DNA of 64,000 nucleotides. It comes from Monosiga brevicollis MX1. Its lineage: Eukaryota; Opisthokonta; Choanoflagellata; Craspedida; Salpingoecidae. The notes below the pieces were generated by a model that saw only the letters and a program-made list of their open reading frames with translations, was not told the DNA's origin and ran no database searches. Of this stretch, positions 1-10,134 are shown in pieces. The translations under genes were made by a program, and so were the position numbers. The stretch is from contig NW_001865054.1 in assembly GCF_000002865.3 (NCBI RefSeq), positions 58,557-122,556 on the forward strand, written 5' to 3'. Numbering within the stretch: the stretch's first letter is position 1; each line of letters begins with the position of its first letter.

Positions 1-99
1 AGCAATGCGGGAGCCTGCCAAGACTGGACGACGTGCAAGGCGACGCAGATTATCAAGGTCGAAGGCAATGCCACGTCTGACCGTGTGTGCGGTTGCGAG

Positions 100-165
<66 letters not shown>

Positions 166-2178
166 CTGGATTGAATCAGACGCTTATGCTGGGACTGACG
201 ACCTTTGGTGGGCGACTGCAGGACAACTTTTACTACGCGGCCGAGAGTGACACTTGTGTTCAGTGCAACAGCAGGTAGATGGCCTTGGATTTGGTGTAGA
301 AGATCCACAAACGCGAATGGCGGGCAGTCTGAACTTTTCTTTGTTGTCTGATTTCCCCCATGTCTTAACAGCCCTTGTTCTTTCTCGCATTGGCTGTATG
401 TCGTAGCTGCCCTGTCAACATGTACATGGCCGCCGAGTGTCGTGTCAACCAGGTGAGTGTAGTTTGAAGCGGGGAGGCGCCCGCCATCTGTGGTGGCGTG
501 TCTGACTCATGCGCACGGCCTTGTTGCTATTCATGGTGGGATGTGAAGGACATTTCATGCTTGGAGGTGACACTGTGTCCGGCGGGCGCGGAGGAGGTGA
601 CTGGTCCTACTGCTAGCAGCGATCGTGTTTGTTCGGCGTGCACGGTGCGTTTGTGCGGCGCTTGGCTTGTCTTGCTTGATTTGAGGGGGATTATGCGAGA
701 GACCGGATGCACGCAGGGCTCAAGGTGTTTTAAACGTGTTTGCGTCGACATGCTTTGCAGACTGGCACATTCAAGGTGTTGGAGGACACGCGTGAGTTGA
801 CAGGGTCGTGTGTTGCCAAAAGCACATGCGGGGACTATGACTATGAGTTGACGGGTGCCACGCGGACGAGCGACACGGTTTGTGCGCCGTTGTTGACAAC
901 GAACTTGGAGCTGCACCCTGGGGTTGAGCTGGACACGGTCGCGGATGAGCAAGACTTTGTAGATCGGATTATCCAGGCCGCGGGTACTGACGCCGGGTAC
1001 GCGTGTCAGTGTGTCAGTGTGTGTGTGTGTGTGTGTGTGTGTCTGCCTGTCTGCCTGTCTGTCTGTCTGTTTGTCTGTGTGTCTGTTTGTCTGTGTGTGT
1101 GTGTGTGTCTGTGTCTGCCTCACCTGGTTTTTTTTTTTTTCTGCGGATGTAGCATCGAACGGGTCTTGCTGCTGAACGGACAACGACGAGCGACGACCTA
1201 CACGTCCGCTGTAGCCCTGTTTCGCTCACGCACCAGGGCTAATGCATTTGAAGCACGCTTGCCGTTGTCTGTGGAGTTTCACTCGTCTACAGTCTCGGTG
1301 AGTCTTAGGTTTTCCCCGTGGTTTGCGTGACGGCTGGACGGTCCGCTGAGTGCTGGGTATAGAAAGGAATGAGGCAAGGGGAGATTGGGGAATCGAATGC
1401 GGAATGCGTCCTGTTTTTGCTCACGGTAGTGTGGTTCCGGGGGGTGTGGGACCCTGTGTGGCTTGCGTTAGGTATACAGCGAGGGGCAGGCACCTGGCGG
1501 CTCGACGGCAGCTCCCTCGAGCTCCGGTTCGGGATCACCTTCATCGCTGATTCCTATCATAGTGGGCGCTGTACTGGGCGCGGTGGTGGTGGTTATGCTA
1601 AGCATCTTTGTGGTACAACGACGACGCAAGGCGCGCAAGTTGAAGGCGCGGGATCGCGATGTTGTGGCTTTTGAGAACGTGCTGGTAGGTGTGGCGGTGC
1701 TTTGTCGTGGGGCTGAACTGGCAGCTGTCCTCAAGCTTGCACGCTAGCTAGCCTGGTCTCATGCTGGAATGTTTTGGTTGCGTGGCTCATCACGACATGA
1801 CAGTACGACAACACGAGCGATAGCGTCGTCCACAATCCCGTGTATAATCCCGACGATGAGACTTCCGGCCTATATGCAGAACCGACGCAAGCTGGAGTCA
1901 TTGACGGGGAGTATATGGAGGCAGACACTCCCTTGGGGCCCCCACACATTACTGCATCGGAAGAAGCAGGGTGTAAGTCGTCCACTACGTATGAACAGTG
2001 AAGACTCGCATGAAGAGTTGCAGGATGGTGTCGAGTGCTTATCACATGGTTTGACCCGTCTTTAGATTTGGACGTGGGTGAAGGGGACAACATGACACAG
2101 GACGGGTTTGGTGAATTTGACGCCAGCGATTTCGATTTGTCTCAGGAACCAATTGTCGATGATGAGGATGACGAGTAA
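1..2178 (+). CDS. Receptor A: TNFR-like cysteine-rich type I membrane protein (3' part)
   Basis: This is the C-terminal part of a cell-surface receptor whose 5' part lies left of the window. Exons can be followed from base 1: cysteine-rich repeats with the signature T-x-S-D-R-V-C (exon ending at 99, the exon ending about 276, and one near 560-645). Next comes a long exon (about 762-997) ending the repeats, then a membrane-proximal module (about 1153-1299). A Ser/Pro/Gly-rich stalk precedes one transmembrane helix (about 1553-1615, core VGAVLGAVVVVMLSIFVV), followed by an RRRKARKLKAR stop-transfer segment. The cytoplasmic tail is encoded by the end of that exon plus exons 1804-1972 and 2066-2178. 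It carries five tyrosines, including N-P-V-Y, L-Y-A-E-P and G-E-Y-M-E, and ends in a very acidic segment with the stop at 2176. There is no kinase or death domain. The ligand is unknown. It is a near-twin of receptor B over bases 1-1940. Confidence 0.85.
103..164 (+). repeat. (TG)n microsatellite in a receptor A intron
   Basis: An uninterrupted TG run of about 62 bases begins three bases after the GT of a 5' splice site (exon ends GAG at 99, intron starts gtatgtgtg). The matching intron of receptor B has a longer run on the other strand. Confidence 0.95.
1003..1120 (+). repeat. TG/TCTG-rich simple repeat in a receptor A intron
   Basis: Mixed GTGT, GTCA and TCTG runs, followed by a T11 tract near 1130-1140, fill the intron that begins just after the gtacgcg donor at about 998. 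The receptor B counterpart is at 9118-9210 and has a different repeat pattern, so this is the most variable part of the inverted repeat. Confidence 0.85.
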
Positions 2179-2376
2179 CTGTCGCGCGTTGGATTCACAC
2201 TTGAAGAACGTATAATGGTGACCACATGCGTGGTTTTATCAAAATTTAATTTTGAAGTCGAGTGAAGTCGAGTGTTTAAAAAAAAAAAGAAGAATGTCAG
2301 CATTTGAATGTCAAAAGCAACATCGAAACTTCTCGTGGTTGTCAGGTGGATTTTTTTTTTCTCCTCTCTGAAGAAG

Positions 2377-4140
2377 ATGAAGGAAATCAAGGCAAAAACG
2401 GTGCTGCACCCGGGGCAAGGCAAGGCAGAGTGGTCTGCCGGCGACAAGGTGTGCATGTTGGCAGGCATTCTTGTCCTGCGATGGCGTGGGCACTGGTAGA
2501 TTTGAACTGGCTCAAGACCAAGCTTCACTCTTGCTGCATGTGTGCTTCCAGGCTGTCTTTCATTTCGTGACACGCCGTGCCGACAACGGGACTGTGGTCG
2601 ATGACTCACGCAAGCTCGATAATGGTCAGTATGGCTTTGGTCAGCCCGTGGCGCAAAAGCCGGCTTCTCTCTTTTGCATCGTTGCTTTGCCGAAGCTCAC
2701 GGCGATTTCATAGGGCCCTTTGAGCTGCGCTTGGGCAAGCAGTTTCTCTTACCAGCGTGGGAAGAGGCCGTTCAATCGATGAGTATCGGTGAACGTGCCG
2801 CCTTCACTGTGAGCCCTGAGGTATGGTCGTCAACCGGGGGAAAAGATGTCTTCTCATTGGCATCCCCTTGCTGACACTGGGCTTCCCCTCTTCCTGCTCT
2901 TATCCATGCCAGCGTCACGAGGGCTACGCTCGCTTGGCACAAGTTCTTCGCGACGCGGCCACGGAGAAGCATGGTCACCATCACCATGATGACGACCATG
3001 GTCATAGTCATGGTCATGGCCATAGTCATGGCATGACTTCGCGCTGTGCCACCTCAGTGTTGCAAAGCGAACACAAGGATCTCTTTCAGCTCTTTCACAC
3101 AGACTTGATCTTTGAGATTGAATTGCTCAGGTACGTGTTTGCTTTTTGGCCTTGCTGGCCATTGATTTCATTGTCTGGTCACGGCGATTGATTTGAATTG
3201 TGGTCATTTGCTTGTCTGCTAGTGTCCAAAAAGCCGGCTCCTTTTCCAAGGATATGTGGGAAATGTCTCTTGAAGAGCGTGTGGCGGATGCAGCCGCTAA
3301 AAAGGCAAGCAAACAGCCATCTCACAATTTGTTTCCTTTCCATTTCGTGTTGCCCTTGCGTGCTTTCTGATGAGGTACTTTTGCCTGTTGGCTACAGGAA
3401 GAAGGAAACACGTTCTTCAAGAGCAAGCGCTATGCTGAGGCCATTATTGCGTATGAAAAATGCATGGCTCACATCGAAACCATCGAAAACAGTGCGCGCG
3501 TGCCAGAATCAGCGATTCCAGATGAGATGGTGAGGCCTGCCTACCATTTGCAATTGTTTTCAGCATCTTTTCTTTGAGTTTCTTGTCAACTCATGGCACC
3601 TCAAACTCTCGAACTTTGAACTTTCAGCTGAAGAGCTTGCAGCCATTGCGCGAAGCGGCCCTGCTCAACATGGCGGCATGCAAACTGCAAGTCAAAAAGT
3701 ACAAAGATGCCATCGATCACACGACGATGGTCATTGAACGAGGGACATCCAATCCCAAAGCCTATTATCGGCGAGCACAGGTAAACCGACTCAGCCCGAG
3801 TTGAGCTCTTATCATTATCATCATCATCTTTTGGAATGGAAGATTTGTTTTGTTTTTGTCTTTTTTCGGGAAAAACAACTCATGCTGTTGGTTTCGATAG
3901 GCGCATTTGTTGCGCGGGCGAGACTTGGAGCTTGCTCAGGCCGATATTGAGCTTGCCCTGGAGCTGGTACGTTAAAATGGCCATGTTCAGCACGCAACAG
4001 GCTAGAACTCATCCCTGCTGCTCACACGGTAGGCACCTGATGATAAGGGAATCGCAACTTTGCAACACAAGATCACGCTCGCGCTTGTGGAATCGGAAAA
4101 GGCTGATCGACAACGCTACAAGACTATGTTTTCGGTATAA
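2377..4140 (+). CDS. AIP: AIP-like FKBP/TPR co-chaperone
   Basis: Nine exons (2377-2448, 2552-2624, 2714-2820, 2913-3130, 3223-3304, 3398-3529, 3628-3780, 3901-3966, 4033-4140) keep frame and give 336 residues, close to the about 330 of animal AIP. The order matches AIP: an FKBP-type domain (F-H-F-V-T...V-V-D-D-S-R, then L-G-K-Q-F-L-L-P-A-W-E) followed by TPR repeats beginning E-E-G-N-T-F-F-K. The protein ends K-T-M-F-S-V, like the C-terminus of AIP. The family holds client receptors and kinases with Hsp90 in the cytosol. Two oddities: a histidine/aspartate-rich insertion in the FKBP region (11 His in 20 residues, 2970-3029), and a GC-AG intron after 3304. The start at 2377 was chosen because it gives the family length; an in-frame upstream ATG at 2308 is less likely. 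The gene is tail to tail with XPC, 79 bases apart. Confidence 0.93.
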
Positions 4141-4219
4141 CTCCAGCTCCAGTCTGGATTCGCTGCTCGCCTCGCAGCACATGCACACACACACACATAC
4201 GAAAACCGAGGCGTTTTGA

Positions 4220-7200
4220 TCAGGATTCGTCGTCATTTGCCGTGTGCTCTTCTACTTCAGCGCCAGAGTTCCATCGCTGTCGTCGGGCAGCCGCCTCTCT
4301 TAGGCGTGAGAAAATGAGCCCCTTGCGCAGCAAGGAACGCCAATTGTCAATGGCGCGCTGAGCGCGCTCAGAGACCTACGCATTGATAGGTGTGAGCCAT
4401 CGTCGGTGCCAAGGCACAGCTATACTTCCAATGCATCTCGCTGTATATCTCTGTCGAAAGCAATAGAATTCAAGCACGATTGTTCCGAACTGGAAACTGA
4501 CCTCAGCTTCGAGAGAGGCTTGCACCATGGTCGCCCATGCCTCTTGTATCAGCTGGGCGTGCTGTTGTGCTACCACAACACCGTCCTATTACAATACATG
4601 TTCACCCCGCCGAGAGAGCGTGTGAAGCGAAACAATTTAAAGCAAGTAGAAAGGTGACAATGACACGAAAGCAGGTGCAATGGGTCCAAAGAAATGATAC
4701 AGCGTACTTTCACGGGAAGCATACGGCCTTTGGTGTATCGGAAATCAATGACCGCCGGCGCGCTGTGAATGCCCAATTGTGTTGCCACCTTGCCTGTGAA
4801 GAAAGCAAAATCGTTGGTTTATTGCAGCAAAGTCTGTTAAGATCATCAGGCAGGAAAAAGCACGAACCGAGGCCATTAGTGTCCCCTCGAATGTGCGTTG
4901 CACCTTTCGGGCACATGTGAGGTTGAAACATGTCCACTGTGCCAAACTGTACCCACAAATATTTTCATAAACAGCAGAAACCCCAAGTTAGTCGTGCATA
5001 AGCTCTCCATGAACAACACACCAATGTCGGCGCCTGACACAGGCAAGCGCGCACCAGGAAACGTACTTTGTTAGTGGGAATCGTTCCATCTACGACTAGG
5101 GGTGCAACAAATCGCTGCAATTGATAATCAGCAAAGAGCTCAACAGGCTGACCATCCTCAGCATCCATTCGAGAGGCATCTCCAGCAGCCCCTCGATGAC
5201 GCGCGGGAACTACAGGTGGCAAGGAGCAAATCAAAGTGGGCGAGAAACAACATGCAAGACAGCAATAACACTGCAAAGAAGTTCTTACCAACTCGAAGTG
5301 GCTTCTCGCTCTCGCGAACGACAAAACCCATCTTCTGCAGCTGCCAGCGAGATAGCAGTGCAACAATGTCGGATCGCGCATATATCGCCTCGCCCTTGCA
5401 ATAACCCAGGATTGGGGCTATCAACACAAGGCGAGTTGAGTTTCCGGACATGCCAATCCCAGACAGGGCTTTGGTCGACATTTTGAATGACGTTTGCCTT
5501 CCTTTCCATTGTCAATGATGGCGAACTCTGGGTGGGTCCAGCCATACCGTTTGGTCGTAGGGCCTCATTTTGCTTCAAGTGGCGCTTCAAAACGTAAGCT
5601 GGGTGGTGTTGGATGGCTTTGAAGCTCTTTGGTAAAGATGCGACAGTATCTTGACGCTTGAATTGACCTTCTTCATGCTCACGCTCAGCCTATAGACGCG
5701 TCGCAGCAGAAGCTCTGAGCAAGATCTGTGTGCTGCGCTAAAAGAGTGAGTAGTTGGTAGAGATCGAATGAAGCACCACTTGTGGTTCGACCCAACCTTT
5801 GATTCACTGGCTTGAAAAGGAACCAAGCTTGCGCGCCACCACCGCTCACTGGAGCGCTGTTTTCGTGTGTGATGATGCCACCGCGTGGCATATCGTCGTG
5901 TGACATCGGTAACAGACCCGTCGGCCGCGAAAGCCACAACATAAGTCAAGGCTTGGCTACAAGCGCGCTCGAACCGAGTCTCGTCAAGAGCACGGCCTAT
6001 GAGTGCATGCCGTGGGTCAGATGTAGACTAATGGACGTCAACTCAAGACAATGAGTCTTCAGCCGCTCGACGAACACCGACCTGTGATAGAGCACAATGG
6101 AACCCACTGGCTCGCATTGTCATTATAAAACTCTGTCCAGGAATCAACCCGCAGTGAGCCTTCTCTGGAGTCAGCTCGACGGTCGCGAGGACTTGGAGAG
6201 GGATGACTATCAGTTCTTTGGTCTGGCAACAAGCGTGGCGCCTCTTTCACACCGTTGCGCCCGCCAGGCTCGGAAGCCCGCCGGGTTCGCCGGGCACTGA
6301 GGATGGAGTTTTCTCGGGGCACACTGAGGGGTAATGGGTGCAAAGCGCATATCCAGCGAGCTCGATATCCTAGCGCACGAAGAAGTGCCGTAAAAGTCAG
6401 AGATGCCTGTTCAGGAGTTTGCCTGGCTGTTTCAAACGAGGTCAACAGCCGGCCGCCAAGACGGATTGGACCATGATGCCAGGCATGAAGGGAGGCCGAA
6501 TGATGCGAATATTGATCCGTTTCAGCTTGAGGCTCGTCGTCACTGGATATTAAGATCGGGCTTGCAGCTGTCGATTGGCTGATGCGCGCTGACTCGTGAG
6601 GAGGAATAATAACCGTATAGCGCCGTAGCCACTTTGATAGATCGCAGGCTGACTTGACATCTAGGCTGTCATTCACGGCCAGAGTACGCGGGAGGAGTGA
6701 TAGAAGACTTGCTTGCAGCGTTGCACTTGTGATTGCGTGATGCTGCCGGGCCGACCGCCACAATAGGCAAAGGGTGTGGGTTTGGTGCATGTGTTGCTGC
6801 AGCTCCGCCTGCATGCGTCCAAGCGAAAGTTCAAAGGCCCTGAAAACAGTTAGCTTGCATGAGGCTAGCAAACGTGAAGCGCAGAAGCACGATGTGATGT
6901 TTATGAGCAATCACGGGCGCCCACTCTCAGCAACACACCGGTCCTCGGCAGACTGAGAGGTGACGGTGTTCTCATCGTCGGCTGCATCCAACGTAAAGGA
7001 GATAGTGCCGGAAGGTCGCGCCACTGGTGGTGTAGGGCCAGTCAAATCAACGGCATCTGCTGCACGGAGACTGGCCACGGCGTTCTCGCCGCCCGTATAG
7101 ACGGCGTCCTCAAACTCATCCTCAGTGTCATCCGTGTCGAGCGTGTGTGTATCGCCCAGCTGCCAAACCGCCGACGCCATGAGCCACTACACCCATAATA

Positions 7201-7520
7201 AGCGGCGCAAAACAAGGTCCAACGATTTACCTGCTTTGAGCGCTTCGGCGCTGGTTGCCACTCATCCGAGTCTTCTAAGCTTGCCTCCTCGCTATCGTCC
7301 TGCTCGCTGGCGTTTGTTGCATCAAAATGCTCGCAACCCGTGTCTACAAAGGGTTGGAGCCCATGAATATACGGCAGGCAATGAGCTCAATTTGCAAGGT
7401 CGCTCAAAAGCCAAGAAGCTTGGCATTCGTACCGGAATTTTCCACTGAAGCAACGGCCTCTCCTGCCTTCTCCTCGCTATCAGAGCCATCTTCGCCCGAC
7501 GAAAGGCCTCCCATGTCCAT
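4220..7520 (-). CDS. XPC: XPC/Rad4 DNA-damage recognition protein
   Basis: Twelve exons (7520-7433, 7343-7231, 7186-6939, 6839-6082, 5996-5797, 5689-5548, 5417-5289, 5209-5067, 4946-4868, 4793-4708, 4585-4502, 4375-4220) join in frame to 741 codons plus stop. The family detects helix-distorting lesions in global-genome nucleotide excision repair. The N-terminus is acidic (G-E-D-G-S-D-S-E-E). A transglutaminase-like core follows (H-T-L-C-L-L...; L-T-F-T-A-L-L-R-A-L-G-Y), then T-Y-V-V-A-F...D-V-T-R-R-Y. The beta-hairpin domains are A-Y-V-L-K-R-H-L-K-Q-N-E-A-L and I-L-G-Y-C-K-G-E-A-I-Y (BHD1/2), and V-D-G-T-I-P-T-N-K, F-G-T-V-D-M-F-Q-P and D-G-V-V-V-A-Q (BHD3). An in-frame TAG lies just upstream of the chosen ATG, which supports the start. 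It is shorter than human XPC (940), mainly in the N-terminal half and the C-terminal tail. Confidence 0.95.
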
Positions 7521-8033
7521 CCTGACGGCACAGAAGGAAAGAGCCTTCTAGTTTTTTTTTCAACTTCTCCACTTCTTTCTCAACTTGAAAAAATTAATTT
7601 TTTTTTTCATTTGATTATTGTCATCAAAGTCGTTCCGTGGCTGTGTCATTCATTGAGGTGAATGCCCAAGATGCCAGCACAAGACACGCTTTCAAAACGC
7701 GGTTATCCAACTACACCTAACTCCACAAAGAAAGAATCGCTGCCGAATGCTTCGGAACCGCAGGCAGAAGATAAAAGGGCATGATTTGTTCCCATCAAGT
7801 GTAACAAAGCCGCTCCGTAGGTGTCGCACATCCCCGAATCTCCATCATCGACATCGCGCGACTTCAACATTCAAGATTTAAGTTTAAATTGATATCGTGT
7901 TAACATTCACGGACAAATGTGCATCGTCCTCAACCCTCGAAATGTGTGGTGACACATGATTCTCATGTCCCCGAGAGGTTGACGATCGAAAAGAGGCCAG
8001 GGAGAATAGGAGGCAAATTCAGACACCAAAGAA
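7521..8033. other. Intergenic, XPC 5' flank and receptor B 3' flank
   Basis: About 510 bases with no supported gene. The segment next to XPC is T-rich (7551-7610, with T9 runs) and probably holds the XPC promoter. The rest would contain the receptor B 3' UTR. No clear TATA box or terminator motif was recognised. Confidence 0.6.
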
Positions 8034-10042
8034 TCACTCGTCGTTATCATCGATCTCGTCGTTATCATCGATCGGTTCCTCAAAGTCATCACCGTTGTCA
8101 AACTCACCGAAGCCATCCTGCGCAAAGTTCTCGCCCACATCCAAATCTGAAAACAAAGAGGCAACTTCATGTCACATTGTGTGTGGAAGCAGAAGCGAAG
8201 GAAACAACGACAGAAGAAAGAGCCGATGAAGCGATGATGTGACGTACATCCAGCTTCATGTGTAGCTGCAGGTTCGAGGTCATCTTGCCGGGTGACAGGC
8301 CCCAAGGGAGTGTCTGCCTCCATATACTCCCCGTCAATGACTCCAGCTTGCGTCGGTTCTGCATATAGGCCGGAAGTCTCATCGTCGGGATTATACACGG
8401 GATTGTGGACGACGCTATCGCTCGTGTTGTCGTACTGTCATGTCGTGATGAGCCACGCAACCAAAACATTCCAGCATGAGACCAGGCTAGCTAGCGTGCA
8501 AGCTGGAGGACAGCTGCCAGTTCAGCTCCAAGACAAAGCACCGCCACACCTACCAGCACGTTCTCAAAAGCCACAACATCGCGATCCCGCGCCTTCAACT
8601 TGCGCGCCTTGCGTCGTCGTTGTACCACAAAGATGCTTAGCATAACCAACACCACTGCGCCCAGTACAGCGCCCACTATGATAGGAATCAGCGATGAAGG
8701 TGATCCCGAACCGGAGCTCGAGGGAGCTGCCGTCGAGCCGCCAGGTGCCTGCCCCTCGCTGTATACCTAACGCAAGCCACACAGGGTCCCACACCCCCCG
8801 GAACCACACTACCGTGAGCAAAAACAGGACGCATTCCGCATTCGATTCCCCAATCTCCCCTTGCCTCATTCCTTTCTATACCCAGCACTCAGCGGACCGT
8901 CCAGCCGTCACGCAAACCACGGGGAAAACCTAAGACTCACCGAGACTGTAGACGAGTGAAACTCCACAGACAACGGCAAGCGTGCTTCAAATGCATTAGC
9001 CCTGGTGCGTGAGCGAAACAGGGCTACAGCGGACGTGTAGGTCGTCGCTCGTCGTTGTCCGTTCAGCAGCAGAACCCGTTCGATGCTACATCCGCAGAAA
9101 AAAAAAAGGCCGGTGAGGCAGACACAGACAGACAGACACACAGACAGACACACACACACACACACACACTGACACACTGACACACTGACACACTGACACA
9201 CTGACACACGTACCCGGCGTCAGTACCCGCGGCCTGGATAATCCGATCTACAAAGTCTTGCTCATCCGCGACCGTGTCCAGCTCAACCCCAGGGTGCAGC
9301 TCCAAGTTCGTTGTCAACAACGGCGCACAAACCGTGTCGCTCGTCCGCGTGGCACCCGTCAACTCATAGTCATAGTCCCCGCATGTGCTTTTGGCAACAC
9401 ACGACCCTGTCAACTCACGCGTGTCCTCCAACACCTTGAATGTGCCAGTCTGCAAAGCATGTCGACGCAAACACGTTTAAAACACCTTGAGCCCTGCGTG
9501 CATCCGGTCTCTCGCATAATCCCCCTCAAATCAAGCAAGACAAGCCAAGCGCCGCACAAACGCACCGTGCACGCCGAACAAACACGATCGCTGCTAGCAG
9601 TAGGACCAGTCACCTCCTCCGCGCCCGCCGGACACAGTGTCACCTCCAAGCATGAAATGTCCTTCACATCCCACCATGAATAGCAACAAGGCCGTGCGTG
9701 AGTCAGACACGCCACCACAGATGGCGGGCGCCTCCCCGCTTCAAACTGCACTCACCTGGTTGACACGACACTCGGCGGCCATGTACATGTTGACAGGGCA
9801 GCTACGACATACAGCCAATGCGAGAAAGAACAAGGGCTGTTAAGACATGGGGGAAATCAGACAACAAAGAAAAGTTCAGACTGCCCGCCATTTGCGTTTG
9901 CAGATGTTCTACACCAAACCCAAGGCCATCTACCTGCTGTTGCACTGAACACAAGTGTCACTCTCGGCCGCGTAGTAAAAGTTGTCCTGCAGTCGCCCAC
10001 CAAAAGTCGTCAGTCCCAGCATAAGCGTCTGATTCGATCCAG

Positions 10043-10134
<92 letters not shown>

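Larger units (their letters stand above)
1..1940 (+). repeat. Inverted repeat, left arm
   Basis: Bases 1-1940 read almost identically to the reverse complement of 8298-10233. I see only scattered substitutions, small indels and different microsatellite lengths. The match covers the 3' exons and introns of receptor A and stops abruptly after the shared 'CCTTGGGGCC' at 1931-1940. Beyond it the two genes remain recognisably homologous but are clearly diverged. The left limit is set by the window edge, so the arm may be longer. Confidence 0.95.

Noticed and set aside
5-390. Long frames reading V-C-V-C-V-C or T-H-T-H near the window start
   Set aside because: They are translations of the (TG)n intron repeat. 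The real exon ends at a donor just before the repeat.
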